From: an uncultured Odoribacter sp.
GTDB lineage: Bacteria > Bacteroidota > Bacteroidia > Bacteroidales > Marinifilaceae
DNA: 64,000 bases
Direction: 5' to 3'
NCBI GenBank assembly: GCA_944321165.1
Contig: CALUKE010000010.1
Span: 1 to 64,000 of the forward strand
The position numbers were made by a program, and so were the translations under genes. Under the pieces are notes generated by a model that did no database searches, was not told the DNA's origin, and saw only the letters and a program-made list of their open reading frames with translations. Below, piece after piece: positions 37,900-46,887 of this stretch (its first letter is position 1; the number at the start of each line of letters is the position of its first letter).

Positions 37900-37925
37900 T
37901 ACAAATGTAATTCAATTTTTAAATT

Positions 37926-38498
37926 GTGAAAAGTATAGCTGGTGATGTGAGGAATGCGCAAGAGATTGTCAAGGCCTTGGAACGAAGAGATGAACAGGCC
38001 TTTGATCATTTGTTTGTGACCCGTTATACTGTCTTGTGCCGTTTTGCCAAGGCTTTTGTCGGTTCTTTTGAATTTGCCGAAGATATTGTTCAGGAAGTAT
38101 TTATTCATATTTGGGAAAAGGGTTTGAAGCTGGATAAAAACAAATCTTTGGACAGTTATCTGTATGTGGCGGTAAGGAACGGGTGTGTGAGTTTTATTCG
38201 CCGGCATCAGGATAAAGTGGGGTTGGAGGAGATTGTTTCCTTACAACAGGAAGAATCGGAGCAGAATGATTTCCAGAAAATCTGGCAAGCCGTGGAAAGT
38301 TTGCCGGAGCAATGCAGGCTTATTCTGAAATTGGTGGTCTGGGAAGAGATGAAATATGTCGAAGTGGCGGAGTATTTGGGCATATCAGTCAATACGGTGA
38401 AGACACAAATCAAAATCGCTTATCGTGAATTGAGAAAGAAATTTTCCATGCAAAATCTGGTTTTGTTTTATATACTCGCGGCAAAAATGAATGAGTAG
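37926..38498 (+). CDS. ECF sigma factor, FecI-like (system 5)
   Basis: Sigma factor of 190 aa with an apparent GTG start at 37926. Region 2 shows HLFVTRYTVLCRFAKAFVGSFEFAEDIVQEVFIHIWEKG and region 4 shows SLPEQCRLILKLVVWEEMKYVEVAEYLG with LGISVNTVKTQIKIAYRELRKKF. It is not especially close to the sigma factor of system 4, although the receptors of systems 4 and 5 are almost identical outside the STN domain. FecR5 starts 91 bp after its stop. That agrees with regulation having a separate history from cargo. Confidence 0.9.
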   Translation: MKSIAGDVRNAQEIVKALERRDEQAFDHLFVTRYTVLCRFAKAFVGSFEFAEDIVQEVFIHIWEKGLKLDKNKSLDSYLYVAVRNGCVSFIRRHQDKVGLEEIVSLQQEESEQNDFQKIWQAVESLPEQCRLILKLVVWEEMKYVEVAEYLGISVNTVKTQIKIAYRELRKKFSMQNLVLFYILAAKMNE

Positions 38499-38589
38499 CT
38501 CAAATTTTTTCTAAAATAATTTGATTCTTTTTCACCCTTTTTCTGTTTTGTTGCGTCCTCTTTCTGAAAATTGGAAAGTAAATATACTT

Positions 38590-39741
38590 ATGGACGAACA
38601 AATCGAACAATGGATTATTGATAAATTGAATGGTCAATTGCCTGAAGAGGAGGAGGCAAAATTGGCGGAATGGTTGCGGGAGTCCGATAATCACCGACAG
38701 GAATTTGAAGAGATGCAACGAGTACATCGTTGCCTGTTGGGAATGAAAGAAGAGTTTGTTCCGGATATTCAGGCTCAACTGGCATTGGTAAAATCTTATC
38801 CTCGAAAAGTGTTGACACGACGGACTTGGCTGGCTTATGCTGCTGTCGTCGTGCTTTTGCTGAGTGTCGGCATCGTTTGGTGGAAGCATCAACAGGCAGG
38901 AGATGTTTTCCGTAATGATGAAGAATATGTTCAGTTGGTTACACCGGCACAGAGTCATGCTTATTTCGTTTTGTCGGATGGAGCACAGATTGCGGTTGCT
39001 CCGAATTTGAAAGATACCGTGCTTCGTAAAGAGAGGGCTGAGATTCGCATCGATGCGGATCGGACGCTTCATTATGTCCCGCAGGAGGATGGTGTGAACA
39101 GCGTTCAGAAACTGGTGGTACCCAAGGGTGGAGAGTATCGGTTGATGTTGGAAGATGGATCTGTCGTATGGTTGAATTCTGATTCTGAACTGTCATTTTG
39201 GGATGGATCCAATTCACAGGAGCGGGTGGTGTGTTTACGGGGAGAGGGTTATTTCAAGGTGAAAAAGGATACTCTTCGTCCATTCCTGGTGAAAACCGAG
39301 AAATTGACGGTAAAAGTGTTGGGAACAGAATTTAATTTGTCCGATTATGAGGATGAAATCCATGCAAAGACCACTTTGGTGAATGGGGCTGTCGATGTGC
39401 TATCCAAGCAAGGGGAAACGGTCCGTTTGCAGCCGGGACAACAGGCTCAAACCACGGGGGAACAGTTGTCTGTGCAGGAGGTGGATGTTGCTTCTGTCGT
39501 TTCGTGGGTAGAGGGGAAATTTTATTTTGACGAAGTGTGTTTGGAAGAAATTATGCGGCAGGTAAGCCGTTGGTATGATGTAGAATATTCTTTCCAACAA
39601 GATGCTTTGAAAGAAATCTGTTTTTCGGGAGCTATTCAAAAGTTTCGTCCGTTGAATGATCTGTTGCGAATGATTGAAGCGACAGCTCCTGTGCATTTTT
39701 TGATAGAAGGGAAACACCTGATTATTACGGATAAGAAATAA
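38590..39741 (+). CDS. FecR-type anti-sigma factor (system 5)
   Basis: Anti-sigma regulator of 383 aa starting at ATG 38590 (MDEQIEQWIIDKL). An in-frame upstream extension to 38521 is translatable but has no family similarity. The N-terminal helices precede a membrane segment (TWLAYAAVVVLLLSVGIVWW, about 77-97). The FecR domain has KGGEYRLMLEDGSVVWLNSDSELSF and VLGTEFNLSDYEDE; the DUF4974-type end has WVEGKFYFDEVCLEEIMRQVSRWYD. It differs clearly from FecR4. A hairpin follows directly after its stop. Confidence 0.9.
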   Translation: MDEQIEQWIIDKLNGQLPEEEEAKLAEWLRESDNHRQEFEEMQRVHRCLLGMKEEFVPDIQAQLALVKSYPRKVLTRRTWLAYAAVVVLLLSVGIVWWKHQQAGDVFRNDEEYVQLVTPAQSHAYFVLSDGAQIAVAPNLKDTVLRKERAEIRIDADRTLHYVPQEDGVNSVQKLVVPKGGEYRLMLEDGSVVWLNSDSELSFWDGSNSQERVVCLRGEGYFKVKKDTLRPFLVKTEKLTVKVLGTEFNLSDYEDEIHAKTTLVNGAVDVLSKQGETVRLQPGQQAQTTGEQLSVQEVDVASVVSWVEGKFYFDEVCLEEIMRQVSRWYDVEYSFQQDALKEICFSGAIQKFRPLNDLLRMIEATAPVHFLIEGKHLIITDKK

Positions 39742-39771
39742 AACCGGAAAAGTTTGCCCACTTCTCCGGTT
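39742..39771 (+). promoter_or_regulatory. Hairpin between fecR5 and susC5
   Basis: A 7-bp stem (39742-39748 with 39765-39771) plus 4 bp more after one mismatch, with a 6-nt loop. No T-run follows. It starts immediately after the fecR5 stop, as in system 4, and lies about 75 bp upstream of susC5. Confidence 0.6.
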
Positions 39772-39845
39772 GAATATTAATAACCTGCTTTGTCTGAGAA
39801 GTCGATGTCGAGGACAAAGCTATCATTAACCATAAATACAAATAT

Positions 39846-42800
39846 ATGAAAAAAAATCATGAATTATTGCCGTTTTTCAGGAAATGGTTAAGAAAAATCT
39901 TGTTTCTGATGCGATTAACTTGTTTGTTTTGTTTATTGGGTTTGTTGCATGTTTCTGCTTCGGTGTATTCTCAAGTAGACCGGGTTACGCTGGATGTTTC
40001 TGGGGTGACGGTCAAGCAGTCGTTGCGTATGCTTGGAAAGGAGTTTAAAAAAGATTTCTTTTATAGCAATGTACAGTTCGATGCTTCTCGGAAAGTGGAT
40101 TTAAAACTGGATAATGCTACGATGGAGGAGGCTCTGAAACAAGTGTTTCCAGGTAAATTGGTGAATTATTCTATTGATGGGGATTTTGTTGTAATTCTGG
40201 AAATCAATGAACCACTTGCTCCCCAACAGCAAAAGACGACGGTTCGGGTGAGCGGTATCGTGCGGGATGCGTATCAGCATCCGCTGCCCGGGGTCACGGT
40301 GCGACTGAAAGGCACGGTTTTGGGGACCTCAACCGATGCCGAGGGACAGTATGTGCTGGAGTTACCGGAGGGTAAACACACCTTGGTATTTAGTATGGTC
40401 GGCATGGAGACGCTCGAAGAGACAGTCGGCAGCCGTCGGGAGATCGATGTGGTCATGAAAGAGGCTGTCAGTGAGATGGAGGAAGTGGTGGTGACCGGTT
40501 ACTTCAATCAGGCCAAGAACAGTTTTACCGGTTCTGCCCGGACGATTACGGCCGAAGAGTTGCAGACGGGAGGTAACCAGAACATCCTGAGTGCTCTGCA
40601 AAACATCGATCCCTCTTTCGTAAAGCTCGAGAACAATCAGCTGGGTTCGAATCCCAATGCCATACCCGACTTCCAGATCCGGGGCAGCGGCAGTATCAGC
40701 GGCATGCGGGATGAATATTCGGGGAATCCCAACATGCCGGTCTTTATCGTTGACGGTTTTGAAACCACGGCCGAGAAAGTGTTCGATATGGATCCCTATC
40801 GGGTGGCTACCATCACCTTGCTGAAAGATGCTGCTGCGACAGCCATTTACGGTTCCCGAGCATCGAACGGAGTGGTGGTTATCACGACCGTTGCGCCAGC
40901 CAGCGGGAAAATGGCCGTAAGCTATAATGGCGACATGACTTTCTACATGGCGGATTTGAGTGCATATGATTTGTGCAATCCGGAAGAGAAATTGCAACTG
41001 GAAGTATTGGCTGGTTTGTACGATATCAATAAAAAGCAGTATTACAACTGGAACCGATACTATGATGAGGTAGTTATGCAGAAAGCCTATAATTGGCGTT
41101 TGGCCAATATACGGGAAGGGGTAAATACCTATTGGTTGGATAAACCGCTGAATGGATTGACCTTGGCCCATAAGCATTCGTTGCGTTTGGACGGAGGGAA
41201 TGATTACATCCGTTATGCCATGGAGGTCAACTACAACAACACGCCGGGAGTGATGAAAGAATCCGGACGTGAACGTTTGGGTTTAGGCCTGGAATTGCAG
41301 TATATTTATAAGAACCTGACTTTCCGGAATCAGTTGACCTATTCCCGGGTGAAGGCGACCAACTCCCCCTATGGCAGTTTCAGTGAATATACGAAATTGA
41401 ATCCGTATGTGAAATACAAGGATGAAGATGGCAATCTGATTTATATGTTGGAAGAAGATGATCGGCGGAGTGCTGTTGATGATAATGCGCAGATTTACAA
41501 TCCATTGTATAATGCGACTTTGGATATGTTGGATGAATCGCGCTACAACGATCTGACCAACCTGTTCGGAGTGGACTGGCAGATCATGGAAGGTTTGCGT
41601 TTGAAAGGAAGCTTTTCGTTTACCTTGCAGAATACCTCTTCGGATCTGTTTAAACCGGCCAAGCATACCGACTTTGCCGATTATGAGGGAGAGGATTTTG
41701 ACCGGAGAGGTTCTTATACCGCATCCCGGGGCGATGTGTTCGATTACGATGCCAGTATGGTATTGAGTTATTTCTGGCAGCGGGGCAAACATGTGATCAA
41801 TTCCAATTTGGGCTGGAATGTGCAGCAGAGCCGTACGAAAGAGTTTTACGTAACAGCCGAAGGTTTTCCGAACGAACGCTTGGATTACATCAGTTTTGCC
41901 ACCCAGTATGAGGAAAACGGTTCCCCTTCCGGCGACGAGTACACCTCCCGTCTGGTGGGATTTTTGGGCAATCTGAACTACAGTTGGGACGAACGTTTTC
42001 TGTTCGACCTTTCTTTCCGGGAGGATGCATCTTCGCAATTCGGTGCGGATAAACGCTGGGCACCTTTCTGGTCGGCCGGTTTGGGTTGGAATCTGCATCA
42101 TGAAAAGTTCATGCGGGACTTAGACTGGATACAACAGTTTAAAATCCGTGGCTCTTATGGATTGACCGGCAGTCAGAATTACGATCCGTATCAGGCCATG
42201 ACCACCTATCAGTATTTAACGACAGAGCGTTATCACTATGCCATCGGTGCTGCAGTAATGGCCATGGGAAATGAGAATTTGGCTTGGCAGCGTACGTGGC
42301 AGCAGAACTATGGTTTGGATTTGACCCTGTGGGACAATCGTTTTGAACTCTCTGCCGATTATTACATCAAGACATCCAAGGATGTACTGACGGCCGTGAC
42401 CTTGCCGCCTTCACTCGGTTTTTCCTCCTATATGGACAATTTGGGTGAAGTGGAGAACCGCGGTTGGGAATTGAACATGCGTTTGGCCATTTTGAAAAAT
42501 CAGCAGCAGGGACTTTATTGGAGTGTGAATGCTTCGGCCATCCACAATAAAAATAAACTGTTGAAGATATCGAATGCTTTGCGGGCTTATAACGAGGCTC
42601 AGGATAATGAAGTGTCAGATGGAGAAAAGAGCGATGGCGTGAATCGGCCGCGGGTGCGTTATGTAGAAGGTGCTTCCATGAACTCCATTTGGGTGAATCA
42701 CTCTTTGGGAATCGATCCGGCTACGGGACGGGAGATGTTCTTGACTCCCCAGGGAGAGATCGTTTCGGAATGGTCCTCAGCCAATTATGTGATCGGTGGA

Positions 42801-43280
42801 TGTACGGATTCGGATGTGGAAGGTACTTTCGGGACGAATTTTTCCTGGAAAGGTTTTCAGTTGAATATGACCTTCCGGTATCGGATCGGCGGTCAGATGT
42901 ATAACCAGACACTGGTGGACAAGGTACAGGATGTGGATCCGCGTTTTAACGTCGATAAAAGAGCTTTCGAGGACCGTTGGCAGAAACCGGGAGATAAAGT
43001 ACGGTTCGCCGCTTTTTATGAAGAGTTGAACGGAATCAATATCGATTATGTCACCCGTCCGACTTCCCGGTTTGTGGAAGATTACAATTACCTGGAATTG
43101 GCGACGTTGAATCTTTCCTATGAATTTGGGACGTCAAAACTCCAGAAGTTGGGAATCAAGCGTCTGAAAGCCATGTTTTATATGAATGATGTATTTCATG
43201 CTTCTACAATAAAACAGGAACGGGGAATCGATTATCCATTTGCCCGGAACTTCAGTATTGGTTTGCAGGCAAGGTTTTAA
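39846..43280 (+). CDS. SusC-type TonB-dependent transducer with STN domain, STN-swapped twin of SusC4 (system 5)
   Basis: Importer and signal transducer of 1144 aa. The signal peptide ends near VYSQ (residue 43). The STN domain (about 46-117, VTLDVSGVTVKQSLRML) is quite unlike that of SusC4. From about residue 131 (VRVSGIVRDAYQHPLPGVT) the protein becomes almost the same as SusC4 through plug and barrel, ending IGLQARF. Differences are clustered: residues about 393-417 (INKKQYYNWNRYYDE), 790-815, 918-975 and 1053-1065. The gene therefore joins its own signalling module to a shared transport module. ATG is followed by eight A residues. SusD5 starts 20 bp later. Confidence 0.93.
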   Translation: MKKNHELLPFFRKWLRKILFLMRLTCLFCLLGLLHVSASVYSQVDRVTLDVSGVTVKQSLRMLGKEFKKDFFYSNVQFDASRKVDLKLDNATMEEALKQVFPGKLVNYSIDGDFVVILEINEPLAPQQQKTTVRVSGIVRDAYQHPLPGVTVRLKGTVLGTSTDAEGQYVLELPEGKHTLVFSMVGMETLEETVGSRREIDVVMKEAVSEMEEVVVTGYFNQAKNSFTGSARTITAEELQTGGNQNILSALQNIDPSFVKLENNQLGSNPNAIPDFQIRGSGSISGMRDEYSGNPNMPVFIVDGFETTAEKVFDMDPYRVATITLLKDAAATAIYGSRASNGVVVITTVAPASGKMAVSYNGDMTFYMADLSAYDLCNPEEKLQLEVLAGLYDINKKQYYNWNRYYDEVVMQKAYNWRLANIREGVNTYWLDKPLNGLTLAHKHSLRLDGGNDYIRYAMEVNYNNTPGVMKESGRERLGLGLELQYIYKNLTFRNQLTYSRVKATNSPYGSFSEYTKLNPYVKYKDEDGNLIYMLEEDDRRSAVDDNAQIYNPLYNATLDMLDESRYNDLTNLFGVDWQIMEGLRLKGSFSFTLQNTSSDLFKPAKHTDFADYEGEDFDRRGSYTASRGDVFDYDASMVLSYFWQRGKHVINSNLGWNVQQSRTKEFYVTAEGFPNERLDYISFATQYEENGSPSGDEYTSRLVGFLGNLNYSWDERFLFDLSFREDASSQFGADKRWAPFWSAGLGWNLHHEKFMRDLDWIQQFKIRGSYGLTGSQNYDPYQAMTTYQYLTTERYHYAIGAAVMAMGNENLAWQRTWQQNYGLDLTLWDNRFELSADYYIKTSKDVLTAVTLPPSLGFSSYMDNLGEVENRGWELNMRLAILKNQQQGLYWSVNASAIHNKNKLLKISNALRAYNEAQDNEVSDGEKSDGVNRPRVRYVEGASMNSIWVNHSLGIDPATGREMFLTPQGEIVSEWSSANYVIGGCTDSDVEGTFGTNFSWKGFQLNMTFRYRIGGQMYNQTLVDKVQDVDPRFNVDKRAFEDRWQKPGDKVRFAAFYEELNGINIDYVTRPTSRFVEDYNYLELATLNLSYEFGTSKLQKLGIKRLKAMFYMNDVFHASTIKQERGIDYPFARNFSIGLQARF
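40239..41668 (+). repeat. Long near-identical segment shared with SusC4 (copy B)
   Basis: It is the partner of 29711-31140, with equal length and constant offset. The only dense run of differences inside it is at about 41024-41095, which is also the one place where the proteins differ in character. Confidence 0.85.
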
Positions 43281-43300
43281 TTTGATAAAAGCATAAGAAT

Positions 43301-44719
43301 ATGAGAAAGATATTGATATATATAACAGCTGGAGTATTGCTTCTTTGTATTGGATGTAATAACTGGTTGGATGTGCGTCCTCAGTCACAGGTGAAAGAGG
43401 AGGATTTGTTTGAATCTGCATCTGGTTTTCAGGATGCATTGACGGGAATCTATGTTTTGATGGGTAGAGCGGAAGCTTATGGCGGACAGCGAACCATGGG
43501 ATTTATGGATGTGGTTGCCCAAACTTATTCGTATGTGGATTATAATTATGAGGATGCTTTGGTTTATAATTATAAATCCGATGCGATTAAAACCTTGATT
43601 GATACGATGTGGAGCACCAATTACAATGCGATAGCCAACTGTAATTATCTGTTGCGGAATATCGCAGAGTATGGCGATGTGATGAGCGAGCGTTTGCGCA
43701 GTTTAATCGAAGGGGAAGCGTTGGCATTGCGGGCTTTCCTGCATTTCGATCTGTTGCGGGGATACGCACCTTCGTATAAAATGGGAAAAGATGAACCGGC
43801 AATCCCTTATGTTCGGGAAATTACCAATGCTCCGGTTGCGCAATCTACGGTAAGCCAGGTATTGGCGTATATTCTGGAAGATTTGGAAAAGGCCAAAGAG
43901 TTGTTGGAGCCGATTGATCCCATTGGTCCTTCGTTTGCCGATTATACGGAAGAGGATGAATATGAGGTGGATGATTACATTACGGATGACGGTTTCTGGC
44001 TGTATCGAAAATCCCGCTTGAATTATTATGGGGTGGTGGCTCTGATGGCTCGGGTGTATCTGTATAAAGAAGACATGTCCAATGCCTTGACCGCCGCCTT
44101 GGAAGTAATCCATTCCGGACGCTTTGAATTTATTACGGATGCGATTATTAGTTCGGAGTCTTATTATTATTCCTATATGGAAAGCATCGCCAGACATGAG
44201 TATATCGCTTCGTTATATGTATACGATTTAAAGAAAGGACGCTCGGATTTGTTTTTTAAAAATTTAGCCGAATATGAATGCTTAATAGAGAGTGCTCGTA
44301 AATCGTCTATTTTTGATGGAATGGGGCTGGATTTGGATATTCGCAGTAAGCATCTGTTTGCTGTGCCGGAAGGAACTTCCAATGAGTATGTGAACAAGTA
44401 TATGACGGGTACTCAGATCCCTCTGTTGAAACTTTCCGAAATGTATCTGATTGCGGCGGAGGCTTCCGGTGATATCAGTTATTTGGAGACCTTGCGTTCG
44501 TATCGGGGTTATGCGACTCAACCGCTGCCTGCGGGGGCCGATTTGCAGCAGGAATTGCAGAAAGAGTATCAGAAGGAATTTATTGCAGAGGGCCAGTTGT
44601 TTTATTATTACAAGCGGCAAAATCTGAGTTCGATACCTTTTACTTCCCAGACCATGAATCGGGATGTCTATGTATTCCCTGTTCCGGATAATGAGTTGGA
44701 ATTTGGTGATTTCAAATAA
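43301..44719 (+). CDS. RagB/SusD-family lipoprotein (system 5)
   Basis: Substrate-binding lipoprotein of 472 aa, lipobox CIGC (Cys19), then NNWLDVRPQSQVKEED. It has exactly the same length as SusD4. The central block (EGEALALRAFLHFDLLRGYAPS to EPIDPIGPSF) and the last 60 residues are nearly the same as SusD4. Residues about 20-125 and about 280-345 differ. The variable parts are candidates for the ligand-binding face. It lies 20 bp after susC5 and 11 bp before the DUF4843 gene. Confidence 0.92.
   Translation: MRKILIYITAGVLLLCIGCNNWLDVRPQSQVKEEDLFESASGFQDALTGIYVLMGRAEAYGGQRTMGFMDVVAQTYSYVDYNYEDALVYNYKSDAIKTLIDTMWSTNYNAIANCNYLLRNIAEYGDVMSERLRSLIEGEALALRAFLHFDLLRGYAPSYKMGKDEPAIPYVREITNAPVAQSTVSQVLAYILEDLEKAKELLEPIDPIGPSFADYTEEDEYEVDDYITDDGFWLYRKSRLNYYGVVALMARVYLYKEDMSNALTAALEVIHSGRFEFITDAIISSESYYYSYMESIARHEYIASLYVYDLKKGRSDLFFKNLAEYECLIESARKSSIFDGMGLDLDIRSKHLFAVPEGTSNEYVNKYMTGTQIPLLKLSEMYLIAAEASGDISYLETLRSYRGYATQPLPAGADLQQELQKEYQKEFIAEGQLFYYYKRQNLSSIPFTSQTMNRDVYVFPVPDNELEFGDFK
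43697..43917 (+). repeat. Near-identical SusD core shared with system 4 (copy B)
   Basis: It is the partner of 33170-33390, with a few mismatches and no indels. Confidence 0.8.
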
Positions 44720-44812
44720 AATTGAATGGTATGAAAAAGATATTTTATAGTGTGGTGCTTTTGGGGGCCTTGTTTACCGCTTGTCAGGAAAATAAGATGG
44801 ACGATTTTGAAA
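44563..44812 (+). repeat. 250-bp tract across the SusD5 end and DUF4843 start (copy B)
   Basis: It is the partner of 34036-34285, spanning the end of susD5, the spacer and the DUF4843 signal peptide. Confidence 0.85.
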
Positions 44813-45438
44813 AAGACGGGGCGGTTTATTTTCAGTTGAATGCAACAGATTGGAATAATACGACCGACAGTGTTGTTTATTCTTTTGCCGGGAAAACTGA
44901 AACGGAGTTAATGGTTAATTTACAAGTTAACCTGATGGGGGCGGCAACCGATCGGGACAGAGAAGTACGGATAAGCATCGATAAAGAGAGAACTACTGCG
45001 GAGGAAGGAATCCATTATAAAACGTTGGCAACCTCCTATACTTTGCCGGCAGGAAGTTACAGTATGCAGATTCCGGTGACTTTGATTGGCACTGATCCCC
45101 GTTTAGAGGAACAGATGTTTCAACTGACCTTAAAATTGGAACCTTCCGATGATTTACAATTGGGATTGTCGCAACGGACTGTTGCCAGAATACAGGTCTC
45201 TTCGATGTTGGTCAAGCCTTATTATTGGGATGATTTTTATTGGGGGACCTATTCTAAAGTGAAACATGAGACTGTGATATTATTGTTGGGGATAAATTTC
45301 CCGGAAACCGAAGAGGAGTATTGGGATGATTTTTATACGTGGGATGCTTATGCCAATTATATAAGTCAGTATTTCGGGGAAAATTATCCGATTTATGATG
45401 AAAATGGAAATCCGATTGATCCGTGGTTTATAGATTAA
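44731..45438 (+). CDS. DUF4843 lipoprotein (system 5)
   Basis: Accessory lipoprotein of 235 aa from ATG 44731, lipobox FTAC (Cys18), then QENKMDDFEKDGAVYFQLN. Family features are ATDRDREVRI, TTAEEGIHYKTL, YTLPAGSYSMQIP, LQLGLSQRTVARI and YSKVKHETVILLLG. It ends NPIDPWFID. Only the first 30 or so codons are nearly identical to system 4 at the DNA level. It is separated by 5 bp from the PKD-like gene. Confidence 0.84.
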   Translation: MKKIFYSVVLLGALFTACQENKMDDFEKDGAVYFQLNATDWNNTTDSVVYSFAGKTETELMVNLQVNLMGAATDRDREVRISIDKERTTAEEGIHYKTLATSYTLPAGSYSMQIPVTLIGTDPRLEEQMFQLTLKLEPSDDLQLGLSQRTVARIQVSSMLVKPYYWDDFYWGTYSKVKHETVILLLGINFPETEEEYWDDFYTWDAYANYISQYFGENYPIYDENGNPIDPWFID

Positions 45439-45443
45439 GAAAT

Positions 45444-46883
45444 ATGAAAAGAATGCAGATAATAATAGGCGTATTGCTGTTGATGACGGGGATCGCCGCC
45501 TGTACGAAGGATAAAGGGAATTATGATTATACCTCATTGAATGAATTGACGATCGAGCCGATGAAAGCGGTTTATCAAGTTGAACAAGATTCTATGCTTG
45601 CCATTTCGTTGACCATCTCGGGTAAAGATGGTTTTCGGGAGGATGAGTATGAATATTTGTGGTATGCTTGGCAGCCTAATTTTGACGACTATATTCCGGA
45701 TACGCTTTCGTATGAGAAAGACCTGAATGTGACCATGTCTATACCGATCGGGGAATATACATTGCGTTATGTTGTGACGGAAAAAGCAACAGGGGTTTTT
45801 TATTCGCTGGAAACGGATCTCTCTGTGATCAATTCCTATTCCAAAGGGGTAGTGGCATTGAGTCGTATCGAGAATGGGGAATCGGATGTTACATTTATTA
45901 ATGCAGTTAATACGGTAAGCAAGCATGTCTATAAAGAAGTCAATGGTGTTTCTGCCGGACAAAATCCGCAAGGTATTTATTATTTGGGAGGTACTGACGG
46001 GACGAAAAATGTGCTGTTGATTGCATCGGAAGATAAGGCGATAACAGTTGAACCGATGGATTTCTCAGATTACAGTAGTTTGGCTCACTGGTTTTATATT
46101 GAGCCGGAAGGAATAGTCGAAGGAATGGGGACAGATGGATGGAATGAATACCTGATTATGGACGGGAAGGCATATGGTCGGGTGGTATATCCTGCTGCGA
46201 ATCCAACGGGAATGTATGATCCGAAAGTGAAAGGTGAATATGAACTGGCTCCTTTTATTTTGTATGGAGAGGGGGCTTTCTTTTATGACAGTCAACGGCG
46301 GTGTTTCCTGTTTTATGCCGGCTATGGAGATATGATTGTGCCGGAAGCATTGGGTACGGCTTTCAACGCGGCTGATATGCAGATGGACATGCTGTATGGT
46401 ACTGCTTTCGATGCGGATATGCGTGCGGTGATGGAGGATGATTCAGGAAAGCGATATATGATTTCTGGTTTGGAAGTGAATGATTATGATAGAGAAACTT
46501 GGGAGGATATTATTCAGATCAATGCATTACGTAAATTGGAAATGACACAGCCTGGAGCGGCTGAAGCAACCTGTTTTACCATTTCGTCCAAAGATCCGGA
46601 CTTCTTGTATTATGCATTTGGCAATAAGATCATGTGTGTGAGCATGATCACGGGTAATGTGCTGGCTGAATACACCATGGATCAGCCGATCGATTACCTG
46701 GAATTTGATCAGGCCAATAATCCGGATCGCCTGTATGTGGCTGTTAGTGACGGTTCGGGGACGACGGACAGCGGATCCATTTATTTCTTGCAGATGGCCT
46801 CGGATGGGAGTCTGACGCAGATAGAAGGCTGTGAGTTCAGGAATGTATGTGGACAAGTTGTTGATTTCGAATATAAACCATAG
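45444..46883 (+). CDS. PKD-like family lipoprotein (system 5)
   Basis: Lipoprotein of 479 aa from ATG 45444 (a GTG at 45423 overlaps the previous gene and is unlikely). The lipobox is IAAC (Cys20), then TKDKGNYDYTSLNELTI. The PKD-like part has YEYLWYAWQPNFDD and IGEYTLRYVVTEKATGVFYSLETDLSVINSYSKGVVAL. Later segments such as DFLYYAFGNKIMCVSMITGNVLAEYT match system 4 closely. It ends VVDFEYKP, as in system 4. The thioredoxin gene starts 4 bp later. Confidence 0.83.
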   Translation: MKRMQIIIGVLLLMTGIAACTKDKGNYDYTSLNELTIEPMKAVYQVEQDSMLAISLTISGKDGFREDEYEYLWYAWQPNFDDYIPDTLSYEKDLNVTMSIPIGEYTLRYVVTEKATGVFYSLETDLSVINSYSKGVVALSRIENGESDVTFINAVNTVSKHVYKEVNGVSAGQNPQGIYYLGGTDGTKNVLLIASEDKAITVEPMDFSDYSSLAHWFYIEPEGIVEGMGTDGWNEYLIMDGKAYGRVVYPAANPTGMYDPKVKGEYELAPFILYGEGAFFYDSQRRCFLFYAGYGDMIVPEALGTAFNAADMQMDMLYGTAFDADMRAVMEDDSGKRYMISGLEVNDYDRETWEDIIQINALRKLEMTQPGAAEATCFTISSKDPDFLYYAFGNKIMCVSMITGNVLAEYTMDQPIDYLEFDQANNPDRLYVAVSDGSGTTDSGSIYFLQMASDGSLTQIEGCEFRNVCGQVVDFEYKP

Positions 46884-46887
46884 TGTG

